The notes beneath the pieces are model-generated. The model had not been told where the DNA came from. It did no database searches and saw only the letters and a list, made by a program, of their open reading frames with translations. DNA of 64,000 nt from Trebonia sp963734665 (GTDB lineage: Bacteria > Actinomycetota > Actinomycetes > Streptosporangiales > Streptosporangiaceae): assembly GCA_963734665.1 (NCBI GenBank), contig CAVTIR010000007.1, positions 496,001-560,000 of the forward strand, written 5' to 3'. This document shows positions 34,154 to 42,172 of the stretch, piece by piece; within the stretch, counting starts at the first letter, position 1, and each line of letters opens with the position of its first letter. Made by a program: the position numbers and the translations under genes.

Positions 34154-34902
34154 AATGGACAAACTGAGCCAACTTTTATGTGTATGGTAGCGGAACATGC
34201 GAACAAGTGCCGAACAGATCGTCTGGCAGTCGGAAGGCGAACGCCTTCGTCGCTGCCCGCGGTGGCGCTGTGCACCGTGCTCGGAACGATAACACAACTA
34301 TTCGCCTTTGATGGTCGAGTTCGGGGGGCTGGAGGCCACGTCGTACTGCCTGGTGCCGCTCACTGCGACCCAGGTCACGTTCAGTTTGCTGGCCAATCAC
34401 CGGTACTCAACGTTCGGCGAGTTCGCCATGGGCGGCACCGACGAGGCGGGCCATCCGGTGCGGGAGCGGCTGACGGAATCGACCCCGCATGTGTCAGGAA
34501 ACCGTAATGTTCCGCGGGCGAGCGAGGGCCTGACCTTACGCCGCAGCCCGGTACGATTTCGTCGTGGGGATGGGAGAGGCGGCGGAGAGAATCACTTCGA
34601 GGCGGACCATGCGCTCGCCGACCAGGTGCTCCAGGCCGCGCCGCATTCCCGTACCGAGGCACTGGAGAACCGGCAGTTCCCAGGCCCCGTGGTGGGACCC
34701 GCTGGCCATCCTCACCCACCCGGCCGCTTAGAGGGTACCGGGCACGGAGTCCGGTCCAGGTCCACTGCGTCTGCACTTCGGTTGCCAGCTCATCCCAGCT
34801 ACCTGGAATCCGGTTAGCTGGTAAACCACCAGATCAGACTGGTGCTGGCGTCGATGGCCCGGACCGCGTGCGGCCATAGTGTCATCGTGAAAGCCCGAGG
34901 TG
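34154..34902. other. 749-bp stretch without a confident gene
   Basis: Several overlapping frames exist but none has convincing start signals and composition. The best is a plus-strand frame from about 34311 whose first 60 residues look protein-like (MVEFGGLEATSYCLVPLTAT, then GEFAMGGTDEAGHPVRERLT) before becoming Arg/Pro-rich. It may be the remains of a gene. The left end holds the promoter of the GH26-like gene. Confidence 0.4.
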
Positions 34903-35151
34903 ATGACGATGACAGCCAGCCAGCACACCCAACGTCAACCGTTTATCTGGCGGTTCGTGCGCGGGGTCGCATCGGCGCTGCGAACCTTGCATCGCGAGCA
35001 GACCGACATGTGGGAGCTGTGGTGGCAGGCCAACCGGGCGACAGTCCCCAGCGACGGCCCACTCATCTGGGTGCTCACCCTCGACGGCCGCCGACTGGCC
35101 GGCAGCTACCTCCTCGCTCCACCCAACGATGCCACCGGAGACACGCTCTGA
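34903..35151 (+). CDS. Small hypothetical protein
   Basis: This 82-residue protein reads MTMTASQHTQRQPFIWRFVR and continues GVASALRTLHREQTDMWELW, with a C-terminal half IWVLTLDGRRLAGSYLLAP. The first in-frame codon is a GTG at 34900; the ATG at 34903 or 34909 follows CGAGG. The Trp- and Arg-rich pattern resembles small uncharacterised proteins common in streptomycetes, as I remember them. No motif suggests a function, and it is isolated from neighbours by weak or empty sequence on both sides. Confidence 0.6.
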   Translation: MTMTASQHTQRQPFIWRFVRGVASALRTLHREQTDMWELWWQANRATVPSDGPLIWVLTLDGRRLAGSYLLAPPNDATGDTL

Positions 35152-35315
35152 GACGGACATGCCCGAGTGAGGCAACCTGCGACACCAAAAGTGCCGGAGA
35201 GGCACGCGGGTACTTCCGGCGCTTGGGTTCTGGATGATCGCAGCGAGGACGGCGAGTGTCCTATCTCACTGACCAGCGAGAGGGCCGCCTTGAGATCGCT
35301 TAACGGCAGGCCCCT

Positions 35316-35861
35316 TTAGGGCTTCCTGATTCCGTTGAGCAGCGTGTCGACGATGAGGTCTGCGGCCCGGGGTGCTTCGAAGCCCGCAAAGTCATGGGCC
35401 GCGTTGTCGACCAGGCTGTCAAGCATTGAGCGGGCCCAGCCGGGCGGCAGGTCGGCTCGGAGAATACCCTCATCAGTCGCTCGCTGCACGAACCTGTCCA
35501 GGCGCTGGCTTTGTTCTTCGCGGCGGGCGTTCGCGGCGGGGTCGGTCCGCATCATGCGCCGGGTGTCGAGCGGCCATTCCCGGCTGACCGGGATGATGCC
35601 TTCCACGTAGCGGTGCAGTGCCACGGTCACCGGCGCCTCATCGAGCCGGGCCTCGTCGAGGACCCGCTGCGCGGAATCGAGCTTGGCCTGAAAGACCGCG
35701 GCAAGCAGTGACTCGCGGGTGTCGAAACGGCGGTAGACGGTCCTTCTGTCGACGCCGGACTCTGTTGCGATGGTGGCGATGGTGGTGCTCGGGTCCTCGG
35801 CGAGCAGGCGGGCTCCGGTGCGCAGGACCCGGGACAGGTTGCGTGAAGCATCGGCTCTCAT
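35316..35861 (-). CDS. TetR-family transcriptional regulator
   Basis: From the ATG at 35861 the protein has 181 residues. The TetR HTH is at about 12-58 (VLRTGARLLAEDPSTTIATI, ATESGVDRRTVYRRFDTRES). The C-terminal helical domain binds an unknown ligand. An in-frame start 72 nt upstream would add a Pro/Gln-rich tail without a ribosome site. It is divergent from an aldehyde dehydrogenase, and the intervening 297 bp contain a short perfect inverted repeat. It probably represses that enzyme. Confidence 0.9.
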   Translation of the reverse strand: MRADASRNLSRVLRTGARLLAEDPSTTIATIATESGVDRRTVYRRFDTRESLLAAVFQAKLDSAQRVLDEARLDEAPVTVALHRYVEGIIPVSREWPLDTRRMMRTDPAANARREEQSQRLDRFVQRATDEGILRADLPPGWARSMLDSLVDNAAHDFAGFEAPRAADLIVDTLLNGIRKP

Positions 35862-36013
35862 GACGGCCTCATGGTACGTGACTGAGGTAGCGCTGCCGGG
35901 CTGTGCCTGCAAGCGTTCCGGGCATGTCCCCATGTCCCCATGCCGCCCTTCGGCCGCCGCGTGGGGGAGCTTGCGGGAGGCCGACGCGTGAGGATGGCAG
36001 TCGATGTAACTGT

Positions 36014-36025
36014 CACATTGATGTG
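36014..36025. promoter_or_regulatory. Candidate TetR operator CACAT-TG-ATGTG
   Basis: CACATTGATGTG is a perfect 5-bp inverted repeat with a 2-nt centre. It sits between the TetR gene and the aldehyde dehydrogenase, 133 bp before the latter's ATG, in the most AT-rich part of the gap. Confidence 0.45.
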
Positions 36026-36158
36026 GCGTATGGTTGAGTTATGGCATCCGAAGAGTGGCACTTGCCTAGTGCCGGCGTGCCGCGGCCACCCCTTACTTCC
36101 TGACCCGACACCCCGAGACCACACCGATTCACTAGTAGAGAAGGAAAGAGGACACCTG

Positions 36159-37607
36159 ATGATTACCCGCGACAAGCTGTACATCGGCGGGACATGGGTC
36201 GAGCCCAGCGACCCCGAGCTGCTGGAGATCCGCTCGCCCCACGACCAGTCCGTCCTGGGGCGAGCGGCCCAGGCCGCCAACGCCGACATCGACCGCGCGG
36301 TCGCGGCGGCCCGCGAGGCGTTCGACCACGGCCCGTGGCCGCACACCACTCCCGGGCAGCGGCAGGAAATCATCCGCCGCCTGAACGCACTCCGTGAGGC
36401 GCGCGCCGACGAGGTCGCGGCGGTCATCTCTGCCGAGAACGGCTCGGCCCTCTGGTTCACGAAGAGGGGCCAGCCCTTCCTGACCCTTCAGGTGACCGCC
36501 TTCCTCAAGGCGGCACAGGAACTGGGCTGGGAGGAGGTACTCGAGCCCTCCGACCCCACGGTGCCCTATGACACCATCGTGCGGCGCGAGCCGGTCGGCG
36601 TCATCGCCGCGGTGATCCCCTGGAACTCCCCGTTCTCGGCGGCCACCGCGAAGCTCGTCCCGGCCCTGCTCGCGGGCAACACCGTTGTGCTGAAGGTATC
36701 GCCGGAGAACTCGCTCAGCATGATGCTGCTGGCCGACCTGTTCACCGAGGCAGGGCTTCCTGACGGCGTCCTGAGTATCCTTCCGGCCGACCGCGAAACC
36801 AGCGAGCACCTCATCGCGCACCCGGATGTCGACAAGATCGCGTTCACCGGCTCCACCCGGGCCGGCCGGCGCATCAGCTCAATCGCCGGCGAGCAGCTCA
36901 AGCGGGTCAGCCTGGAACTGGGCGGCAAATCAGCCGCCATCATCCTCCCCGACGCGGACATCACGGCCGCAGCCGAGGGCCTCAGGTTCGGCTCACTGGC
37001 CAACAACGGCGAGTCGTGTCTCATCCAGACCCGCATCCTGGCACCGCGCAGCCGCTACCAGGAAGCCGTCAACGCCCTCAAAAACATGGTGGAGTCGCTG
37101 AGGGTCGGCGACCCGTCCGACCCTGACACGTTCATCGGCCCGATGATCCGCCCCGATCAGCAGCAGCGCGTGATCTCCTACATCGAGCTCGGCATCGAGG
37201 AGGGCGCCCGCCTGGTCACCGGCGGACCGCAGATTCCCGAGGGTCTGGAGAAGGGCAACTACGTCACGCCGACCCTGTTCGCCGATGTTGATAACAGCAT
37301 GCGCATCGCGCAGGAGGAGATCTTTGGGCCGGTACTCGCCGTCATCGCCTACGACGACGTTGATGACGCCATCCGGATCGCCAACGACTCCGAGTACGGC
37401 CTGTCCGGCGGAGTCTGGTCCGCCAGCACCGAGCAGGCCCTGGAGGTCGCCCGCCGCATCCGCACCGGCACCGTCACCATCAACGGGTCCCCGATCAGCT
37501 TCGACGGCCCGTTCGGGGGATACAAAGCCAGCGGCGCCGGCCGCGAGTACGGCACAGTCGGCCTGAGCGAGTACCTGGAACTCAAGACCGTCACCCGCAA
37601 CCACTGA
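36159..37607 (+). CDS. NAD(P)-dependent aldehyde dehydrogenase
   Basis: The 482-residue enzyme starts at the ATG after AAGGAAAGAGG; a much longer frame upstream adds unlikely sequence. Typical ALDH features are IPWNSPFSAATAKLVPALLA, KVSPENSLS (cofactor binding), FTGSTRAGRRI, the general-base Glu in LELGGKSAA (254), and the catalytic Cys in NNGESCLIQTR (287), followed by EEIFGPVLAVI and PFGGYKASGAGREYG. It oxidises an aldehyde to the acid; sequence suggests the broad betaine/medium-chain group but not the substrate. Its control is probably by the divergent TetR protein. Confidence 0.93.
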   Translation: MITRDKLYIGGTWVEPSDPELLEIRSPHDQSVLGRAAQAANADIDRAVAAAREAFDHGPWPHTTPGQRQEIIRRLNALREARADEVAAVISAENGSALWFTKRGQPFLTLQVTAFLKAAQELGWEEVLEPSDPTVPYDTIVRREPVGVIAAVIPWNSPFSAATAKLVPALLAGNTVVLKVSPENSLSMMLLADLFTEAGLPDGVLSILPADRETSEHLIAHPDVDKIAFTGSTRAGRRISSIAGEQLKRVSLELGGKSAAIILPDADITAAAEGLRFGSLANNGESCLIQTRILAPRSRYQEAVNALKNMVESLRVGDPSDPDTFIGPMIRPDQQQRVISYIELGIEEGARLVTGGPQIPEGLEKGNYVTPTLFADVDNSMRIAQEEIFGPVLAVIAYDDVDDAIRIANDSEYGLSGGVWSASTEQALEVARRIRTGTVTINGSPISFDGPFGGYKASGAGREYGTVGLSEYLELKTVTRNH

Positions 37608-37674
37608 GCCTCAGTTCGCTCAGGGGCGGTGCCCTGGCCGGCGCACCGGGTAGACCCGATGTTGTGCGTGACCG

Positions 37675-38424
37675 TCAGACGTCGAGGATGAACCGGGCGG
37701 CGGGGCTGAGCCAGTCCAGTGTCCGTGGCCGGATGTACTTCTTCTGGTCAAGCTGCTGGGCGTTGCCGCGGCGGGTGAAGTAGGAGTGCAGCGCCCGGCG
37801 CGGTGACGACGAGCGGTTCAGGGTGCCGCCGTGCCACAGGTGGCTGTTGAAGACGACGACGGTTCCGGCCGGGGCGAGCAGCAGCGCCTCCTCAGGGTGG
37901 GCGTCCCGCACGTCGGTCATCACGTCGCCCGGCGATTTCCCGGACCGGTGTGACCCGGAGACCACGCGGGTAGCGCCGTTGCCCGCCGTGAAATCGTCCA
38001 GCAGCCAGATCGAGTTACATACCTGGTATCCGGCTGGCCCGGTGACCGGACCGCCTTCGGCGTGCAGCGCCTGCAGTCCCTGGCCTGGAAGCGCGGCCCG
38101 GAAGTTGAGCGAGGACAGCTTGAACTCCCCCAGCACGTGGGCGACGCAGGCCAGCACCCTCGGTTCGGTGAAGCAGATCTCGAACACCGGGTCCTTGTTG
38201 ACCAGATCGGCGAGCCGGTCGGTTCCCGCCTCCTGGTGGACCTCCAGCCCGGCCCGTTCCCCCTCGGCTGCGAGCAGTTCCGCGAGGCGCTCCCGCATCA
38301 CCGCAAGCCGCTGCCCGGGCAGTATGCCCTCAAGCGGCGCGTACCCGTCCCTGTCTAGCCGTTCCCGCGTCTCGTCACCGATGCTGCTCGCGGTGACGCC
38401 GAGATCGGCCAGCGCGATCGACAT
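37675..38424 (-). CDS. Phytanoyl-CoA dioxygenase (PhyH) family protein
   Basis: From the ATG at 38424 (GGGAAGG 7 nt upstream) the protein has 249 residues. The PhyH fold is indicated by LDRDGYAPLEGILPGQRLAV, the first iron-ligand pair in ALHAEGGPV (His-x-Glu), the long SIWLLDDFTAGNGATRVVSG SH region and the second His in FNSHLWHGG, with a 2-oxoglutarate-binding Arg in SSSPRRALHSYF. It is a probable Fe(II)/2-oxoglutarate oxygenase. The substrate is unknown; family members hydroxylate lipids, sugars or small metabolites. It is divergent from the alpha-galactosidase-lyase operon. Confidence 0.88.
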   Translation of the reverse strand: MSIALADLGVTASSIGDETRERLDRDGYAPLEGILPGQRLAVMRERLAELLAAEGERAGLEVHQEAGTDRLADLVNKDPVFEICFTEPRVLACVAHVLGEFKLSSLNFRAALPGQGLQALHAEGGPVTGPAGYQVCNSIWLLDDFTAGNGATRVVSGSHRSGKSPGDVMTDVRDAHPEEALLLAPAGTVVVFNSHLWHGGTLNRSSSPRRALHSYFTRRGNAQQLDQKKYIRPRTLDWLSPAARFILDV

Positions 38425-38623
38425 GTCCATGCCTTCCCACTCTAGAACAGCGCCCGGCAATCACCCTGCCGCGCCGGCCGGGCCAGTCGTCACTGGCTCA
38501 CCCGCCCTCACCACAGTCGCGCCGTGGACCGTCCAGCAGACCGGCGTGCGCCGGGCAGGCCGCACCCGGATGCGCCCCACCGGGGGGACGGCGGTGGCGT
38601 AGCCGACGTAAGGTGCTTGGGGG

Positions 38624-38639
38624 GGCAAAAGCGCTTGCC
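38624..38639. promoter_or_regulatory. LacI-like operator before the GH27 gene
   Basis: GGCAA-AAGCGC-TTGCC is an inverted repeat with a CG-containing centre, the general form bound by LacI-family sugar regulators. It ends 30 bp before the alpha-galactosidase ATG. No LacI gene is in the window, so the regulator would be encoded elsewhere. Confidence 0.45.
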
Positions 38640-38669
38640 GTCGGCATGTCAGCCCTATCGGGAGGAACA

Positions 38670-39806
38670 ATGATGCCAAGCGAATGGCCGCCGTCGCGGC
38701 CGGTAATGGGGTACAACACCTGGTATCAATTCAGAACCAGCATCACGGAATCCGAAGTTGTCAGGCAAGCGCAACTGCTGGTCAGCTCCGGGCTGGCCTC
38801 GGCTGGATATAACTGCGTCAACCTAGATGACGGGTGGATGGCCGCTAAGCGAGCTGCCAACGGGGAACTCACCTGGGACGCCGCGAAGTTCCCGCAAGGA
38901 ATTCCCTGGCTGGCGGACCAGATTCACGCTCTCGGGCTGAGGTTCGGCATTTACACAGCGATCGGCACCAAGACCTGCCAGTCCTTGCCTGGGAGCTGGG
39001 GTCACTACGACCAGGACGCGAGGACTTTCTCATCCTGGGGGGTCGATTTCGTCAAGGTCGATGACTGCGGCGGGCTGCCCACGGGGACGACCGTGGACAC
39101 GCTGACGGAGAGCTTCCGCCAGTTCGGCGCGTACCTGCGGGAGTATAATCCGGAAGTCGTTTACTCCCAGGAGTTGCCCATTCAGCAGATCGGTAAGCCT
39201 AGCTTCCTCCCGGCTGTCCGGTCTTCGGCCGAATTTGCGCATATGTGGAGAGTCGCCCACGACGAATATCCGCTGACTCATGACAACGCATCTCCGATGA
39301 TCCTGGGCCACCTGGCGACGGACTTGCCTTTGCATTCCTTCGCGGGGCCTGGTCACTGGAATGACCTGGACATGGTCGCCCCGGCTTTTCCGGCAAGCGG
39401 CTGGACACTGGCGGACCTGCACAACCAGCTGTCCGTATGGGCGATGGAAGCCAGCCCGCTGCTCATCTCGGCGGACATAGGCGCGCTGCCGCCAGCCGCG
39501 TTGTCGGCCCTGAAGAATCCGCACATGATCGGTATCGATCAGAGTGGAGAGCAGTGCTCCAAGGTGATCGTGAATGAGCACATTGAGGCGCTTATGAAGC
39601 CCGATCCTGAGGGAGGGACAGCGGTTCTCTTCGTCAATCTGGGGACGGGAACTGGCACAGGGCGCTTCTCGCTGTCTCAGTTGGGAATCACCTCCGCCCG
39701 GGCCAGCGGCTATAACGTGTGGACCGGAAGAACGACAACCTTCAGCGCAGTTTCCGTCACCCTAGAGGCGGGACAGACTATGCTCGTGCAGATCAACGGG
39801 ATCTGA
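38670..39806 (+). CDS. GH27-type alpha-galactosidase / alpha-N-acetylgalactosaminidase-like enzyme
   Basis: The 378-residue enzyme starts at the ATG after GGGAGGAACA. Motifs of the GH27 barrel are PVMGYNTWYQF, YNCVNLDDGWMA, FPQGIPWLADQIHALGLRFG, the nucleophile Asp in VDFVKVDDCGG (about 130) and the acid/base Asp in GPGHWNDLDMV (about 231), then a C-terminal beta domain. There is no signal peptide, so it acts inside the cell on imported oligosaccharides. It is separated by 4 nt from the lyase gene, so the two are co-translated. Alpha-galactosidase activity is inferred from the family; related specificities are possible. Confidence 0.9.
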   Translation: MMPSEWPPSRPVMGYNTWYQFRTSITESEVVRQAQLLVSSGLASAGYNCVNLDDGWMAAKRAANGELTWDAAKFPQGIPWLADQIHALGLRFGIYTAIGTKTCQSLPGSWGHYDQDARTFSSWGVDFVKVDDCGGLPTGTTVDTLTESFRQFGAYLREYNPEVVYSQELPIQQIGKPSFLPAVRSSAEFAHMWRVAHDEYPLTHDNASPMILGHLATDLPLHSFAGPGHWNDLDMVAPAFPASGWTLADLHNQLSVWAMEASPLLISADIGALPPAALSALKNPHMIGIDQSGEQCSKVIVNEHIEALMKPDPEGGTAVLFVNLGTGTGTGRFSLSQLGITSARASGYNVWTGRTTTFSAVSVTLEAGQTMLVQINGI

Positions 39807-39810
39807 AATC

Positions 39811-41655
39811 ATGCGGCTAGCAGACTGCTTTACCGCCGGCCGGCTCGCGGAGCACCTGAGACCCTGGCAGCCGTACCCGCCGATTGCCGACCGCCGGTAC
39901 TGGGAGCGCGTGCCCCGGGAAACCAGCGAGCATCTCCTAGCCCAGACCGTGCCCATCAGCCAGAAGCCGTGGCCGCTGCTGACCGCCACCGCCTACGCCA
40001 GGTTCAACGCCGACGGCGACCGCCAGGCGTACGAGCGTCCGTACTTCGCCCGCCGGGACAAGCTGACCGCCGCCGTCATCACCGCGATCCTCACTGGCAA
40101 CACAAGCACCGCAGACATCACGGACGGCGTGTGGCTGCTGTGCGAGGAGACCAGTTGGTGCCTGCCCGCGCATCAGCCCGGCGGCCTGCCTGACCCGGAT
40201 GACCCGCACGTCGACCTGTTCGCCGCCGAGACCGCCGCGCTGCTCGCCTGGACCGCCCTGCTCACGGGCGAGCACGAGGACCGCGTCCGCCGCGAGGTAA
40301 AGGTCCGCGTCCTCGATCCGTACCGGGCCCGCGATGACTGGGGGTGGCTTGGCCTTAACGGACGCGCGAAACTGAACAACTGGACCCCGTGGATCCACTC
40401 GAACCTGCTCATCGCCAGCCTTCTCCTCGACGACCAGCCGCAAAGCACCGCAAACCGCGCTGTCGCCGCCCTCGACCGCTACCTCGACGTGGTCCCCGAT
40501 GACGGCGGCTGTGATGAGGGTGCCAGCTACTGGTGGCGGGCCGGCGCCTCGCTGTTCGAGTGCATGGAGACCCTGGCCGAAGCCTGCGGGAACGACTTCG
40601 GCGCCTTCCAGTTGCCGAAGGTCAGGGCCATCGCCCGGTACCCGGTGGCCGCGCACATCGCCGGCGACGTGCACGTCAACTTCGCGGACGGCGGGATCCG
40701 CCCGCCGGGCATCGTCCCGCACCTGCTGTACCGCTTCGCCGCCCGTACCGGCGATTCCCAGGTGCAGCAGCACGCCCGGGCGATGCGGCGGGAGCACGCC
40801 GCCAGCCTGGTCACTGGCCCCAACAGTTCCCTGGGCCGCGTGCTAGCCGCTATCGCCGACGACGAGTGGGCCGCGGCGCCGGCCGAGCCGTTCCCCGCCC
40901 CGCTCCAGTCCTGGCTGCCCGACACCGGCGTCCTCACCGCCCGGGAATGCGAAGGAGACACAGCGGGCCTGTTCCTGGCCGCGAAAGCCGGCCACAACGA
41001 CGAATCCCACAACCATAACGACGTTGGTTCGTTCATAGTAGCGTATAACGGCCGCCCGCTGCTGATAGACCCTGGTGCCGGCGTCTATACCCGGCAGACG
41101 TTCGGCCCGGACCGCTACCAGATCTGGACCATGCAGAGCTCCTGGCACAACACCCCCGCCCCGGCCGGCCACCCCCAGGCGGCGGGCCGCCCGCACCGTG
41201 CCACCGGTGTCAGCGCGGCCCTGACCGCGGCCGCCGCCGAGCTCGCACTGGACCTCGCCGCCGCGTATCCCGCCGCGGCCGGCGTACGCTCCTGGCACCG
41301 CACGCTGCGGCTGGACCATGCCGCGCCGCTCATCTCAATCCACGACAGCTGGGAACTGAGCCAGAGTTCGCAGCGGTCCGTGTGTTACCTCATCACACTC
41401 GAGGAGCCCCGGGTTGCCGGCGCCACGATCATGCTCCCGTCCGGCCTTGTGATAGACATCGATGCCACAGTGGATGGCGCGAGCGCGGGCCACATCAGCG
41501 TCGAGCGCCGCGACCTGGACGACCCGCAGCTGCGGGCCACCTGGGGCGAGCACCTGTACCGGATCACCCTGGCGCTACCCGGGCAGCGCGGCTCGCTCAG
41601 CACGCTGATCAGGCGCGGCGGGGCTGGGCGCGGGACTAGCCGGGGCGGAGCCTGA
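39811..41655 (+). CDS. Heparinase II/III-like polysaccharide lyase family protein
   Basis: The 614-residue protein has an N-terminal alpha/alpha toroid (about 1-350; LNGRAKLNNWTPWIHSNLLI, DDGGCDEGASYWWRAGASLF) and a C-terminal beta domain (about 370-610). The most telling motif is AKAGHNDESHNHNDVGSFIV with IDPGAGVYTR, typical of heparinase II/III and oligoalginate lyase folds. No signal peptide is visible, so it would degrade oligomers in the cytoplasm. It shares an operon with the GH27 enzyme, which points to breakdown of a galactose- and uronate-containing glycan. True lyase activity versus hydrolase activity cannot be decided here. Confidence 0.85.
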   Translation: MRLADCFTAGRLAEHLRPWQPYPPIADRRYWERVPRETSEHLLAQTVPISQKPWPLLTATAYARFNADGDRQAYERPYFARRDKLTAAVITAILTGNTSTADITDGVWLLCEETSWCLPAHQPGGLPDPDDPHVDLFAAETAALLAWTALLTGEHEDRVRREVKVRVLDPYRARDDWGWLGLNGRAKLNNWTPWIHSNLLIASLLLDDQPQSTANRAVAALDRYLDVVPDDGGCDEGASYWWRAGASLFECMETLAEACGNDFGAFQLPKVRAIARYPVAAHIAGDVHVNFADGGIRPPGIVPHLLYRFAARTGDSQVQQHARAMRREHAASLVTGPNSSLGRVLAAIADDEWAAAPAEPFPAPLQSWLPDTGVLTARECEGDTAGLFLAAKAGHNDESHNHNDVGSFIVAYNGRPLLIDPGAGVYTRQTFGPDRYQIWTMQSSWHNTPAPAGHPQAAGRPHRATGVSAALTAAAAELALDLAAAYPAAAGVRSWHRTLRLDHAAPLISIHDSWELSQSSQRSVCYLITLEEPRVAGATIMLPSGLVIDIDATVDGASAGHISVERRDLDDPQLRATWGEHLYRITLALPGQRGSLSTLIRRGGAGRGTSRGGA

Positions 41656-41761
41656 CGCCGCACAGTGTGTTGGCAGTTCCAAGGCGCCTGCCACGGTGTT
41701 CAATGAGCCTCCCGAAGGGAAGGTATCCAGCGCAAATGCAACCAAAGGAGGCTCCGAAACC

Positions 41762-41980
41762 ATGCCCGTAGACAACGACCTGGCTGAGCTCAAGGGCATC
41801 GGCCCAAAATATGCCGAGATGCTCAAGAGCATCGGTGTCGACTCGATCAAGGAACTTAGCCACCGCAACGCGAGTCACCTCAAGGAGATGATCGAGGCGC
41901 GGCACGGCGCGGTCGTCGGCCTGTCCGAGGTCGAGTGCCAGACCTGGATCGACGAGGCGAAGGCGCACGCCCAAGCGTGA
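41762..41980 (+). CDS. Small helix-hairpin-helix (DUF4332-like) protein
   Basis: The 72-residue protein is essentially one helix-hairpin-helix pair: LAELKGIGPKYAEMLKSIGV and ELSHRNASHLKEMIEARHG. The ATG at 41762 follows a perfect AAAGGAGG ribosome site; a frame extending 66 nt upstream is less likely. This fold generally binds DNA or mediates protein contacts, and small DUF4332-like proteins occur widely without known function. It stands alone, downstream of the lyase gene and convergent with the tRNA-like sequence. Confidence 0.85.
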   Translation: MPVDNDLAELKGIGPKYAEMLKSIGVDSIKELSHRNASHLKEMIEARHGAVVGLSEVECQTWIDEAKAHAQA

Positions 41981-42008
41981 CCAAATGCCTCGATGGTCAC
42001 CAAACGAC

Positions 42009-42049
42009 GAAGGCCCGGCGTCCGGAAAGAACTTCCGACCTGGGCCTTC
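42009..42049. terminator. Two-part hairpin terminator between the HhH gene and the tRNA-like sequence
   Basis: GAAGGCCC (42009-42016) pairs with GGGCCTTC (42042-42049), and inside it CGGAA (42023-42027) pairs with TTCCG (42033-42037). The position, just past the 3' end of the leftward tRNA-like sequence and 28 bp after the rightward HhH gene, suits a bidirectional terminator. Confidence 0.7.
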
Positions 42050-42054
42050 AGCGT

Positions 42055-42128
42055 TGGAGCGGGTGACGAGAATCGAACTCGCATGTCAGGCTGGGAATCT
42101 GCACCGTTTAACCCGATAATCCACCTGA
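42055..42128 (-). tRNA. Degenerate tRNA-Gly(CCC)-like sequence
   Basis: On the minus strand 74 nt end in a proper T-arm (GCGAG-TTCGATT-CTCGT), acceptor strand CACCCGC, discriminator T and encoded CCA. CCC falls exactly at anticodon positions 34-36 in the loop TTCCCAG. The 5' half is poor: only 5 of 7 acceptor pairs form, the anticodon stem has 3 of 5 pairs and no normal D-arm is seen. A terminator follows. It is either a pseudogene or a strongly diverged tRNA. Confidence 0.5.
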
Positions 42129-42172
42129 CGAGCAGCGCAACCGCCCGTGAATGACCGTGAGATACCGGTCGA

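Noticed and set aside
34308..34817. Plus-strand frame of 169 codons in the empty stretch
   Set aside because: Only the first 60 residues look protein-like, the rest is Arg/Pro-rich, and no ribosome site is present. It is kept as part of the unassigned stretch and not called a gene.
5479..41655. A natural-product biosynthetic cluster around hpd, the aminotransferase, the epimerase and the oxygenase
   Set aside because: No polyketide synthase, peptide synthetase, terpene cyclase or precursor peptide is present, and these genes are scattered among unrelated operons.
41762..41980. Longer start at 41696 for the helix-hairpin-helix protein
   Set aside because: The extra 22 residues have no domain, and the ATG at 41762 has a perfect AAAGGAGG at the right distance.
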